This document shows, in pieces, positions 11,602 through 23,500 of a stretch of 64,000 nucleotides of DNA. A program made the translations under genes and the position numbers. Source of the DNA: Spirodela intermedia. Taxonomy: Eukaryota > Streptophyta > Magnoliopsida > Alismatales > Araceae. Below the pieces are notes generated by a model, which was not told the origin of the DNA, ran no database searches, and was given only the letters and a program-made list of their open reading frames with translations. Positions within the stretch are counted from its first letter, which is position 1, and every line of letters starts with the position of its first letter. Where the stretch lies: the NCBI GenBank assembly GCA_902729315.2, contig LR746268.1, positions 1,977,501 to 2,041,500 of the forward strand, given 5' to 3'.

Positions 11602-13864
11602 GACACATTATCAGCAGTCTAAAATATAGATGCTTTTACACTTATATATACTGATCTCCAAGAATCTCCAGGACTTGGTAAACTAGTAAGAGGGATAGCA
11701 CCTTCATATTCCAAACATATTCCAGCCCAAATCTCCACGATCAGGAACCCAGGAGCCAAATGAAATGCACTGCCCCCCTCGGATGCCCTCGAATGATACC
11801 CCCGCAATAGCAAAATATTGGCGTCTCCCGTCTACTTACATAACTTTTATACCCAGAAAAATGTCCCCACATTACGTGATTAGACTCCAACTCATCCCTA
11901 AAGAGAAGGCATGCCTGAAAATCACTGATTTCCATCACAAAATACGTTTTTTTAGAGAGAAAACAGCCTTCAGCCCTTGTTCTTTCCTTTGGCTCTCTCT
12001 TCAGCCCTGTCTCTCATCCCTTGGAGGTCTCATTTGCTATGAATAAAATCTTGGAGAAATCAGTACATAAAGATGATATTTTTGGTATTATAACATAGTC
12101 TATGATCTTTACCAATATCACCCTGGCAGATAATATTTCATCTTCAGTCGTAGATTGTTCTTCCATTCCACTACGCAATCAATCGATCCTCTAGAATGAT
12201 ATCTACACAGATCCGACAAGAACAGAAGCGTACACATGGAAAGCATTGAGATCTAAGGCAATGGGGAAGCCCAATCACAATCTATCCAGTCACACTCGCT
12301 AACACCATCCCAACATGTTAGAGTTACACTCACAAAGACAAGTCTTTAATCTACTTGCAATACTACATTCTTTGTATACTACAAAGAAATAAATCAGATT
12401 TATAAGATATGCACATCCTCATTAGGCAAAGTCCCAAGAGAAATAGTCCTAGAAAGAAGGGTATTGCTGCTAGAAATGGTAGTTCTCGAGCTGTATACCG
12501 TCCATAGAATGCCACAATGTTGGGGGGAGTGAGTGGATACATCACATCCGAAAAGAACATCAATCTATTTTTCGCGACAGACATCAAAAAAATATGGAAA
12601 CTGATAACATCTCGGTATCCAATTATAGAAATCCGCAATATCACTTAGAAAAAAAAGGGGACAGGGAAGTGTAAAATTGTACAGACATTATTATTCTAGT
12701 CCATTCATTCAAAGGGACATTATATATGCAAAATTTAGCAACGTCTGCGATGCGTTACCCTCCTATTTCGTCCACAAGAATGACCCGACACATTGAAAGA
12801 TCAAATGATTCCTCAGAATTTCAGCATCAAAATGCTCAGATAACCCTGTTTCAAGATCCTCAGAAATATTTGTGTTCCCAGGTAACACTGTAACTTACCA
12901 TATATATTGCTGCAGTGTACAAATAAATCCACCTTTTCCGATATTTAAATTATCTAACTGACAGTTTCCTGCCGCTAACAAGCTACATGCCTAGGTAAGA
13001 CAAGCACAACATGGATTAAACTACAGTGAAAGAATGGAGAATGAACGGGTATCACCATCGCTAATTTCAGGTTTCGTCCCCTAGAATGGAAGCTAGTTCC
13101 ATGTTGGCTTTTGGTAATGTGTAGCTCAGAAAAGTACGAGCGTAGATCAATAAATGTATAATTTAGGTCTCAATGTTTAGACAATAGCACCTATAGAAGA
13201 AATATGAAAGGATGCCTTTACAACGGATCACGGGTAAAACCGTTCAATCCAAGTTAACCTCCAGCTGACGGGTTCATCAGTCAAGCTGTGGCCTTTCACT
13301 GATCAAAGGTTAAGAACGTGGAACGCAGGCCGATGATAAAATAATTCGGGTGATGACATATTAAAAAGAGAAGCTAAATTACGTCAGCAAATCAAAGATT
13401 ATCAGCCGAAGTAGCAAATCCAGGATAGCCATGAAGTCCAAATATATTTCTGGTTAACCCGTAAAAAGTTGGATACCAGATAAAGCATCAAATCATCAAA
13501 TCTGAATCTCATCATTCAATAAGAGATGGAAGAGAGAAAATAGTGAAATTCTTAAAACATAATGAGATGTAGCAAGAATTCTGTCTCACGTAAACCATTT
13601 CCCAAACACTGAATGTAAAACTAGAAGTTCAACTAAAACTCGCAAGAAAATAGAGTTCACAATACCCCATTACAGAAACGACAGTAGACAAAAGTCTTGA
13701 GAAAATCCTGACAACAAAATCTAAGTCCGCGTGTCCATGAAATAAAAGAAAAATGCCTAAAGAAGTTCTTCTTTGGAATATCTGATTGCATTTGAACACG
13801 TCGATTTCTCCTGGCTGGGCCTTACAGATACAAAAGCCATCCGATCTTTAAACCAGGCGAATAA
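11601..13864. other. Intergenic DNA and probable 3' UTR of the UBA2 gene
   Basis: No coding exon was recognised. The part nearest 13.9 kb probably holds the spliced 3' UTR of the UBA2-type gene. The rest, towards 11.6 kb, is unremarkable and AT-rich. Confidence 0.4.
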
Positions 13865-13991
13865 CTGCGATCCGGAATTTCAAACTAAAACATGTGATAT
13901 GAAATCAATTAGCCGGGATCAATGATGAAAAAGGACTGCGTTCCACAGTAAGAAAAAAAAATTAGCTGATCAGTCGTCACGAGAACTGTAC
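13865..13991 (-). other. Putative 3' UTR intron starting right after the UBA2 stop codon
   Basis: On the - strand the stop TAG (13994-13992) is followed at once by GTACAG, a plausible donor. An acceptor ending atcgcag lies 127 nt on, at 13865. Arabidopsis UBA2 genes are known for 3'-UTR introns and alternative splicing, which makes this reading attractive. It is inference only, because no transcript is available. Confidence 0.45.
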
Positions 13992-15497
13992 CTAGTGCGG
14001 TCCATATCCTCCCATAGACCCTGGTGCAGGTCTCATAGTTGGCGTATGAGCCATGGGCGCACCCTGATAAGAAGCACCACTCTGCTGAGTTGGCTGACCC
14101 TGGTATCCAACGTTCTGGTAACCCGTACTTCCACCCATGCCATAACCCTGTACTTGTGGCACCTGCGATGGTGGCACAACTTGAGCACCACCTTGGTTCA
14201 TCGCAGCCGCAGCCAAAGCAGGATTTAGTGATGCCATCATAGATGGCGGGACACCGAAAGCTGCTGGATTCTGCCCAGCCGCCGCCAACATAGCAAGAGC
14301 AGCAGGATTTGCTTGTATTCCTTGAGCAAATGGCAAAGCAGCACCGAGAAGACCCTGTGCAAACCCCAGGTCCATTGTACCAGGGAAAGACATAGAGCCC
14401 CCGGGCGTTACATTATAGCCCATGCTACCTTGCATATCAGGTCCAGCTGAGCTGGGAGCACCAGTGGGCCCAGCAGCAGCCGCAGCAGCAGCAGCTGCCG
14501 CCTTAGCTCTCTGACTATCAGTGGCCTTCTGGCAATACAACAACTTTCCATCAAAATTTTTGTTCGGCTCCTGCAATGCTCTCCTTGCCCCCTCCACGGA
14601 CTTGTATATGAACAAAGCAAACCCTTTAGCCTTACCCGTCTGGCGGTCAAAACCCAATGGCCCCTCTTCAATTTCGCCATATTGAGAGAAGAACTGGTAG
14701 AGACGTTCTTTGTTGACATCCGCATGGACATTCCCCACAAATATTTTCCTCGGTAGGACATCCTGTGGGGTATGATAAGGGACCTGCTGCTGATGCTGCT
14801 GCGGAGCAGATGGCGGTGGCTGATGCGGAGGAGCCGGAGCATTGGCGATGGGCCCGACGGATGCCAGCTGGCAGGCGGTCATTCGCCCATCGATATTCTT
14901 CTGAGGCTCCCTGAGAGCTAGCCGGGAAGAGCGGCGCTGGCGGAAGAGGATGAAACCATAGCCCTTGGACTTGCCGGTAACTCGGTCGGTGACGATCTTG
15001 CACTCTTCGATCTCGCCATACTGGCCGAAGAAGGATCTTAGGGTTTCGGCGGTGGTGGTCCAGTTAAGGCCGTGGACGAAGATCTTCCTGTGCGCAGGGT
15101 CCCGATCAGCGGCCCGACGGATCTCCTCCATGGTGCGGGGATCTACAGCCGCTGCGGAACGGAGGAGCGAGATGAGCTGCTCTCTAGATAGGGGCTCCAG
15201 GAGCTGCTCAATATCCTCCTCGGCCTCGACCTCTCCATCCTGATCCTCCCCTCCGCCGTCCTCAGCCTCGGGGTCATCGTCCGGGTCCCCGTAGTCGTCC
15301 TCCTCCCCCGCAAGCTGCTGCTGCGCATGGATCTGCTGCTGCGGCTGCGGTGGCTGATGCTGCGAGTGGTGGATTTCCTCGGAGACCTCGTAGTCGACCG
15401 GCTCTTCCTCCTCCTCCTGCTTCGACTGCAGCTGGTGCTGGTCAACCTCCGCCTGCCGCCCGTCCTCTCGCCGGATCTTCCGCTTCTTCGACGCCAT
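13992..15497 (-). CDS. UBA2: UBP1-associated protein 2 (UBA2)-type two-RRM RNA-binding protein
   Basis: An uninterrupted 501-residue ORF. The N terminus is a basic lead (MASKKRKIRR) followed by Gln-rich and very acidic stretches (about residues 20-95). RRM1 spans about 138-215, with RNP2 IFVHGL and RNP1 KGYGFILF. A Pro/Gln linker follows, then RRM2 at about 251-328 with RNP2 IFVGNV and RNP1 KGFALFIY. A poly-Ala run near 335-347 leads into a Gly/Ala/Gln/Met-rich tail. This order and length fit plant UBA2a/b proteins (nuclear hnRNP-like proteins that bind U-rich 3' UTRs and partner with UBP1). The start at 15497 gives the conserved basic N terminus, with an upstream GA-rich leader. It lies downstream of, and in the same direction as, the TGA gene. 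The choice between UBA2A and UBA2B is not made here. Confidence 0.88.
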   Translation of the reverse strand: MASKKRKIRREDGRQAEVDQHQLQSKQEEEEEPVDYEVSEEIHHSQHQPPQPQQQIHAQQQLAGEEDDYGDPDDDPEAEDGGGEDQDGEVEAEEDIEQLLEPLSREQLISLLRSAAAVDPRTMEEIRRAADRDPAHRKIFVHGLNWTTTAETLRSFFGQYGEIEECKIVTDRVTGKSKGYGFILFRQRRSSRLALREPQKNIDGRMTACQLASVGPIANAPAPPHQPPPSAPQQHQQQVPYHTPQDVLPRKIFVGNVHADVNKERLYQFFSQYGEIEEGPLGFDRQTGKAKGFALFIYKSVEGARRALQEPNKNFDGKLLYCQKATDSQRAKAAAAAAAAAAGPTGAPSSAGPDMQGSMGYNVTPGGSMSFPGTMDLGFAQGLLGAALPFAQGIQANPAALAMLAAAGQNPAAFGVPPSMMASLNPALAAAAMNQGGAQVVPPSQVPQVQGYGMGGSTGYQNVGYQGQPTQQSGASYQGAPMAHTPTMRPAPGSMGGYGPH

Positions 15498-15760
15498 GGC
15501 CGCAGAGAGCTGCCCTAGGAAGAGAGAAAGGAAGAGAGAGAGAGAGAGAGATAGAGGTGGTGGGGAAATGGCGGCGGAACGAAAGACAGTGAGTGAAAGA
15601 ATCTAGCAAAGGGTCGACGATCGCTAGGGTTTTTATTCCCCCCTCCCCCACCCCCCCTCCCCTTCAACCCCTCTTTCTCCTCGATGGGCCCCGCAAGACC
15701 CCAACCCTGGCCCGGCCCAGGCCCAGGCCCGGGCCCAGGCGCCGATCGGTCCACGTGGTC
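15498..15760 (-). promoter_or_regulatory. Compact UBA2 promoter and leader: GA tract, telo-box, site II cluster, G-box
   Basis: Upstream of the UBA2 ATG, the - strand leader is CT-rich (GA tract 15534-15551 on +). A telo-box (tagggttt on +) lies at 15625-15632. GGCCCA site II motifs lie at 15714-15719, 15720-15725 and 15732-15737, with TGGGCC on + at 15685-15690. A palindromic CCACGTGG G-box is at 15751-15758. Telo-box plus site II is a known pairing in plant ribosomal-protein and other housekeeping promoters. The elements are seen directly; function is inferred. Confidence 0.6.
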
Positions 15761-15953
15761 GCTTTCATGATATCCACGTATGACGAATAATATGACGACA
15801 CTTGGACGGTATATTCACGATTTAATCTATAGCAAAAAATCCGCCAGTGAGAAGCAGAAGAGGGGGGTTTATGTACAGCGACACGCGTCGGTCAACGAGG
15901 AGCAAAGAGCAGGATAGCGGCGCCGCCGGTGATGGCGTGGAGCTGGTCAACGG

Positions 15954-16191
15954 TCATGAAATGGAGGAGGACTCGCGGGGGCGGGCGGCCCAGAGGGAGC
16001 TGAGAGCTCGGAGGCGCTGGAAATAGTCCCCCAGCGCCAGAAGCCCCCTTGCTGCTTGCCGGGTGGTCAGAATCCGATGCAGCTGCTGCAGTGTCTGCTG
16101 CCGGAGAAGATCAGCCTGCAAGACCAAACCATCCCTGACGTTTAGAGAGAGAAAGAGACAAACACACTCACACACATGTATATATATATAC

Positions 16192-16234
<43 letters not shown>

Positions 16235-18681
16235 CGATGATGAAGGGTTGTTTATTCACCTGGGTCACAAAGTTGACGAGGGCCTCCAGCTTGCCCACGG
16301 CGGCGGCGATCTGCTCAGTGAGATTGTCAACGGGTGAAGCACCTAGTGAGTCGGAAGTGAGAGACTCGGCGAGAGTCTGCTGGAGCTTGTCGATCCCCTG
16401 GGAAAGAGCATCTTCGGCCTGCTGAGATGATTGCTGGAGATTATAAACGGCCATTAACTGCTGCTCCGTCAGAGGTTCAAGCTGTGGCGACAGAACCTGG
16501 AAGAGAAGAGAAGACAATCAGAAAATGGTTCCTCATCATCAGATCCATGGCTGTTCTTATCCTTTGGAACAGCAATCTGAGACGAGCCACATCAAGAACT
16601 AAGCATCACATCGTCAGAAATCCATACTAGATGTTCTTATTGCTAGTATGAAAGGATTCAGCTGAATTCCAGACACACAAAAAAATAAAAATAAAATTAT
16701 AGCTTAGTCAGTTCAATGAATACTGGATCAGAGTTGACTTCACCTTCAAGAGTTCTGAAGGGCGAAATCCGCCAATCCACAGGAAAAATCGCTCCGCAGA
16801 TGTCTTCCACATGCCAGACATCAGATAGAAAATATCTGCCTTAGCAGCTGCTGCTTTGATTCGGAAAAGCTCATCGTAGTGGCTCATCACACTCTCTACG
16901 AGTATCCGAAGCTCAATCTCAGAGATATGCGCCTGCAATGCGGCCCTCAGCTCACATCTATATTTGTTCTGTTCTTCAACCCAGTGGCCATATTCCATCT
17001 CGAATGCCGCAAGTCCTATAAAAATCAAAAAAATTGAAGGAAAAATCAAGTTTCTTCACAGATTTAAGCAAATTAGTACCCAAAAGCAACTGGAAAATCA
17101 TCGCTTAACATTTCAATTCGAAAAAGTATACCCGAATCGACTGTTGCCGACAACCCATATCCAGAATCTCCTAAAGATCCACCTCTATAAATACCCTGCG
17201 ATAGAATCAACACGCTCAAATCAGATTACTTATATGGGCATCAACAACTCTCATGCCTCCTCTTCTGATTAATTACATAGAACAGATAGAAATGAAATAA
17301 TTACATGAGAAAGATGAAATGTTTTAGTTTACAGATAGAAATGTTTTAATTACATAAGATTAGTAACCACTAGTTATCCTGCTCATTCTCCGAGCATGCT
17401 TGCTTTCATAACAATCGGTGGAGAGAGGTATTTATTGAATTATAAGTCACAAAAATAATGAATATACAATGCCAGAAGAACAAGATAATAAGCATAATTC
17501 AATAAAACAATGTTCCACTTACTTTCCTCTTTGCATTCTCAAGCTCGCTCTCAATCTGTGATAACTTTGTACGTGTTGTTTCCAATTGTTGGATATAGGC
17601 CTGCAACACAATACAAGTTATGGTCCACTAACGCATATCAACCACTAACTCTCTCTCTCTCTCTCCAGTATACCTTCTTCTTGAGTCTACTTTTCCGAGC
17701 AGCTTCCCGATTCTGTGCAAGCCGTCTTAACATCTATAGACAGAAATCCATTAGCACATAAGAACTCACAGCATGCTGTTAAATTCTGTCAATTACTGAT
17801 TAAAATATTGAGCACGAGAGATCAAAGAACATATAACCGCCCTAAGTGACGGATATTGAATCACATGCAAATAAGACCTAGAAAAAATAAAATTGAAATA
17901 AATGATTTACTTTAAGAATACCTAAATATTCAAACTATGACTGGTTCTCACATACCCTAAAACTAAGCAGCAGCGACCAGTGAATATGTGATGCGTGCAT
18001 TGACAAGAAATCGAGGTCAGAGCACAGAACTGAAGAATGTTCCATTGTTCGTCCATTCATGCTTGGATTGTTAAGGGTTACTCAGAAAGAGCGATTACGA
18101 ATCTCCCAGAGGGATTTTTTTCAACATCACATCCCGAAAAATCGAAGATAATCGATACAATGAATGAAACAATGCCTAGTGCAGTGGGATGGAAGTGAAT
18201 AGCACAAGTCTTGAGAATTTCTGCATCAAAAGCTACAATATTGATTGTCCCAGACTTCCATATTGGCAGAAAATTCTCCAGCAGCAAGGGATATCAGGTC
18301 GAATCATGGTTACTAGATCAGAATTACAACAGATTAAACCATATTTACCTTGTCACTCGGTTTATCAGCTTCTTGATCCAATTTCTTCTCTGGACCCGAT
18401 ATCTCAAGTGGGATGTCTTCTAGCTAGTAATAGAGAAAACACATAACCCACATGAAGATCAGAGGGAGAGTATTGTCAATTTTAGAACTTTATAAATTCC
18501 CGAGACAAGGAATCGAGTTAACCCTATGGTCCAGTTTTGCATCCGCATCCACTGAAGCAGATAGACCAGCTTGTTGACTGCTGTCAGCCTTGAATGAGTC
18601 ATTCCACAAACCCATCTGGTTGTTTGATCCATATACACCCATTGTTGCAGAGGAAAGTAACCGATTTGATGGAGAAATCAT
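15954..18681 (-). CDS. TGA1: Class I TGA bZIP transcription factor (TGA1/TGA4-like), 8 coding exons
   Basis: Coding exons (- strand): 18681-18523, 18423-18349, 17733-17674, 17600-17523, 17195-17132, 17015-16744, 16496-16260, 16115-15954. All are GT-AG, and together they give 368 residues, the length of Arabidopsis TGA1. The N terminus MISPSNRLLSSATMGVYGSN...MGLWNDSFK parallels TGA1. The bZIP basic region has N86 and R94 (MLRRLAQNREAARKSR), followed by the zipper (AYIQQLE). The GLAAFEMEYGHWVEEQN stretch is diagnostic of class I. The DOG1/TGA domain runs to the C terminus through TSAERFFLWIGGFRPSELLK and LTTRQAARGLL. These proteins bind TGACG (as-1/ocs) sites and act with NPR1 in defence and with nitrate signalling. 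The two Cys of the TGA1 redox switch are Tyr254 and Ser260 here. Intron 7 holds a (GA)n tract. The orthologue label is family-level. Confidence 0.9.
16194..16231. repeat. (GA)n microsatellite in TGA intron 7
   Basis: A GA tract of about 38 bp within the intron 16116-16259, next to a short TA/CA-rich run (about 16160-16192). Confidence 0.97.
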
Positions 18682-19900
18682 TTATTACCACCTTGGCTGA
18701 AACAAATAAGAGTCGTGCTTGTCATCTACAGGACCAGATAAACTCAAGATTAGAGTGATATCAAATAAAACAGCCAACAGCGAAATCCAATGGAAAATAC
18801 CATCTAAGAAAAACAGAGAAAATGAAACGAAACCCGGATTCTTCTTGTTTCTTTTCTGTTGATCATCCTTTTGTTTGATTCTTTCAATGTAGAAGGCACT
18901 CCAGCTCTATATATCTATGAAAGATCATCTCACAGAGGAATTGGACGCCATAGAAGACAAGAATGGGCGGTCAAATCCTCTCTCAAGAGGTTTAGACACC
19001 CACTCTAAGAAAGGCTCATACTTGTGCTGTGGGAAAGTATTTGTCTGATACATTATGCAAAAAAAATCTAAAGATCAATCGGGTATTAAATTCTCCAAGA
19101 CACCAGATTACGAAGTTTTGATGAATCATCAACCATGAACTGGGCAGCCAAACTTCCCCATCGTTCAAAAAATGTCTAAAACCCACGTAAAGGTTGGATT
19201 CATAATTCTCAGCATTTTCTGTTCCCAGATGTCATGTCATTCTTGAAACATATCTATAAACTACCACAGAACCCACGGTTCAAAATGATTTACCCAAGGA
19301 TCCGTTCTAAACCGCAGAAAAAGCAAGCAACTGCCCTTTATGGGTAGGAGCAATCCTTCTTCACAGGAGCAGAGCTACCAAAGTGAGATTAAACTCCACA
19401 GAACCACGAAAGCAGAGCCAAAAGGCGAGAAGAAGAATCACCGGAAGACAGCTCGTCCCCTCGAGGGTGACTTACCAACCAATTAAAATTTAAAAAAAAA
19501 AGACAAGGGAAACACAAACTCGAGGTCGTCGGCTCAGACAACACGAACAGAGCTCAGGGAAGGGATCAGGCGAGCAGGAAGATGGATGCCAACCAGGGGC
19601 CACAAGGAGGCGGCTATTAGATTACAGGTATAGACGACCGAGCCCAGAAAGCATCACAGGAGCAAACACTACTAGGGATGGGCGAAGGGGAGAAAGGAAG
19701 CAGCCCACTTCAAGAAACCCTAGGCGCGATCTCCATAGCGAGCGGCCTCTACAGAGCCCCCCAACTACCTCCCCTTCTTCTCTCGATCGATCCCGCTGGT
19801 GGAGCGCCACCGGGGAGGGAGGCCAAAGGCGACGGAAAGTCTCGGTGGGCATAAAAAAAAATGTATTTTTTATGTCAACAAAAGGAGACAAAGCCTGAGA
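18682..19900 (-). promoter_or_regulatory. TGA gene 5' leader region with a probable 5' UTR intron
   Basis: Fifteen bases before the TGA start codon, the - strand reads tttgtttcag followed by ccaagg (acceptor AG at 18698-18697). This implies an intron in the 5' UTR. GC-rich sequence at about 19,550-19,850, with an agggtttctt motif on the - strand, is a plausible first non-coding exon. The donor and transcription start were not fixed. Confidence 0.45.
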
Positions 19901-20304
19901 ACGAACCGCCACCCATCCGGCTGGAGAGTTTCCTCCGCGTCATTCTTTAAACCCTCAAAACAATTACAATTTTATTTATGTCCTCACTGGACAATGATTA
20001 ATCAAAAAAATGAGTAAAGCATCGACCGAATAGAGGGGCTTCCCTCACAAGAAAAACCTCACAAGAATTATAATTATCATTTTACTCTAATTCAGGACTA
20101 TCCTCACTAGAGCAAGTTATCTAGGTACGAAAATTAATTAAAAATGCGAGTAAAGCGTCAAACTTATACTGGGGGGGGCACCTTACAAGAATGAAAATTG
20201 TAATGTTACTGTAATTTATCCTTCATTACTGTTTTATATGCCCCTACAGCGCTAGCTTGTTGGGGAAAGAGAGAGATGTATACAATTTGATAGGCACGGA
20301 CTGC

Positions 20305-20470
20305 AACTGACACGTGGCATTCCCTTCATAGTTCTTGAGATTTCGACGGGGGGGGTCACAGAAAATCGCCTGCTGACGTAGCGGAGTTGTTCTCCTTGAT
20401 GGCGGTCGCGTCATCGAGAGGGCCCAGAGATTGTCATCTGGATTGATGATGACGTATGCGGTGACGTCAT
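20305..20470. promoter_or_regulatory. TGA promoter segment: as-1-like double TGACG site, extra TGACG motifs, G-box
   Basis: TGACG starts at 20450 and again at 20462, separated by TATGCGG. This is the same 7-nt spacing as the classical as-1 element, and the second site extends to a palindromic TGACGTCA (20462-20469). More TGACG cores lie at 20374-20378 (+) and 20409-20413 (- strand). A CACGTG G-box is at 20311-20316. The segment is about 0.5 kb upstream of the probable leader of the TGA gene, so autoregulation or cross-regulation by TGA factors is a natural inference. Confidence 0.6.
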
Positions 20471-20599
20471 ATAGAGGGAGAGAGAAGCGTTTAAAGTCAC
20501 CGATTGGACTGGTGATTCCCCGCCGCCGAGGCAGTATCTTCCCTAAACTTCCCCTAGTGGGTCCCATGAGATTCTACTGGGTCCCACTTTTGAATCTAT

Positions 20600-23500
20600 T
20601 TCCTTAAGTATTTCATTGGCTCTACCAAGAATGAGGGCCACCTAGAAATGGTTTCCAACGTTCCCATGTATTATAGAATTAATGAGTCAACCCCCCCAAA
20701 GTCTACAATTTCCACCAAATATATACATTTTCAACGCATAGTTAATGACCAATTATGAGCTCAATTTTTGAATATTTTGGGTTTTCCACATGTCACACGC
20801 TTTTTGGCCTTCCAAATTACACTTTTTATAAGCTTTATATTATAATGTGGCTTTTATTCTACATAAATCTCTCAAATCAAGAAGAAATTAGAAATAAGTT
20901 TTGGTATGTTAGTGGATAGAGATCATAAAGGCAACATATAAGTATTAACTAAGAAAATGATTATGTACAATAGTCAATGCATAATATAACTTTTTTTATT
21001 GATCATTTGAGAGAAATAAAGTATTTATGGCACATAAATCTGTCTTTCACATTTTTGTGCATGCTTGTTGGGGTTCTCTCTTTTTACAAGTAGATAGTGA
21101 TTCCATTGTCCATATGAAAAATATTTTTTCTGCTCATGGAAATTATTCTCAAGCATTGTGTTCATATGGATAATTAATTTACTTTTGATAATAAAATTTC
21201 TAATTATCAAACCACTTCTTGCTTGTTGCACATAATTTAATAAAAGCCTCACATGTAAATCTAACATTCAAAAGCTGTAATGACAATCCTAAAAGTCAAT
21301 CAATATTTATTGGGTACTACACATGGTTGACTTAATTTTCATTCTAAGCTGAAAGCAAATCATTAAAGAAGCACAGCTCTTCCACATGTTCTACAAATAA
21401 TGGTTGGGACATTGATTGATTTGATTGCATGATGATTATTAAATGAGGCAAGTTTATGCTATGTGAAGAAGCAATCATGTTTATAAGACTTGCATGACTA
21501 CATATGACTCTTACGTATAAGTAGGCTGATTTCATCATAATTTATTAAAGCTTTTAGAATAAAACATTTTAGGTCTAAAGTAGGGTTAGATAGAATACCA
21601 AGAGAGGAACATGGTGAACATGCTCTTTATAAAATATTTTTATTTTTCTTAGATTTTTAGACTTCTTCTTATCTTATACTAGGTTGATTTTGTTGTATTG
21701 ACACAAAATATTGATAAGAGATAGATATACAATTTTAATAGTTTAGTCTTCTTTAACCTAGACCCACTTGTCATGAGTTTTTACCCTTGATTTCCACTAT
21801 TCTCCTTCACAAAATTACAATGGAAATTAATAGGATCAAGGAATCTACATACACAATGAATTTTATGAGTCTATCTTCCCCTGCTAAACAACAAAACACT
21901 ACTTTGTCTTTTCTTCCTTATTACTACCACTCCTCATACTGCTTTCAATACAAGAGAGATTGGTAGGATACAAAATGATCTTAAAGTTAAGATAATAATT
22001 TTCTTTTATTTTGTACACCTTTTGAATCTGTGATGAAATTTTAGCAAAGTGTATATTAATTTCAGTATAAATTGATAGAACTAATGTGTCATGGAGGTAT
22101 ACTTATAAAGCTCTTAGGATGCACTTCTTATAGAGCTCAGAAATTTGACCATTGGTCTTTAAATCATTGAGATTTGATGGACCAAAGATTAGATGATTCA
22201 ATTCACAAAGCAGTTTATGCAATCAAATTGTTCATTTGTCCAGCTTTTCTGAAAGTTGTGTGTCACTAGGTGATCGATCAATTATGTTTGATCTTCTAAA
22301 GTGTTAGAAATACAATAATGATCAATTCTCTATAAACATTGAACTTCTCTTTTCTAAAATAAGTTCCAGATATATTTGGTTCCAAAATAATTTTATGACC
22401 ATTTTTGTAAAGGATGAAGTTTTTTGTCTCTATCATAATGAACAATACTAATGTTAGATTTCTACTACCTTCCTTGAATCATTTGACAAAAAAATCTATA
22501 ATTTTTTTGGAACTGCACATGACCCCTTGATCCAACAATTTTAAAGAATATGTGGATACTTTTTTTTCATGGTTCTTAAATTTAATAATACCCTAAATAC
22601 TTAGTAAGAGGCAAACACTAACAATAATGACACCAGATATCTTTTAGTTTGTTATTGACTATCAACATATACAATGACATAAGTGGCCCTAATGATTTGA
22701 GGTGACCATAAGCATCGACTCTACATCATCTCATTTAATGATCTCATTTTCATGGTGATCGTGGGCACCTTCTCATCCATTTTTCATCAGCATCTTTCCC
22801 TTTAGTAGGCTTTTTGAAAATTACTGTATATTATTTTGAACAATTAACGTAGACTTTTGCCAATACTCACCGCACATTTTGGATTAATAGGGGACATGGA
22901 TTATGTAATATCCACTATTTGCCCACCTTTAAAAAAGACCCTATGAGATTCAGATTTTGATAAAACATATGAGGTACAGATGATTTACAAAAGTTGTCAT
23001 CATATCCAACGACTAATCTTTTAACTCTATATATATATATATATAGCGAGAGAGAGAGAGAGAGAGAGAGAGAAGGCTAGGCTTCAATAGGCCTGCTATG
23101 GAAGTTCAGATCTAAATGCCCTGTAGTGCCACCTCTCTCCATTATTGGCGATTCTTGTGCTAACCCACTTGCGCTGACCCAGATGACCACTTTGTCAGAT
23201 CAGATAGAATGGCCACTCAGTCAGACCCCATAAAAAAGATAAATTAACATACATATATAAATATATATGTATGTATGTACCCATGTAAGATACTGTAAAA
23301 CACAGGCTCCCTTCTGAGAAAGGAAGAGACTGCCTTAACACCTTTCCGATCATCATTTACAAGTGTATTGCTTTCAACCTGTGCCATGAACAAGAAATTA
23401 AATTGTGCCATATTCTTCAATGACGGAGAGTCTCTTAGTATCAGTCTACTCACTGGAAAGGCCGAATAATCACAGGCAGAAAATCACCACAAAGACAGGA

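Noticed and set aside
14408-15445. Long antisense and alternate-frame ORFs within the UBA2 gene
   Set aside because: Shadows of the GC-rich, repeat-rich UBA2 coding sequence; none carries a domain.
15954-16517. 187-codon frame treated as one TGA exon
   Set aside because: It reads through an intron: the SLSLSL segment is the (GA)n tract in intron 7, with clear GT (16259) and AG (16116) borders on the - strand.
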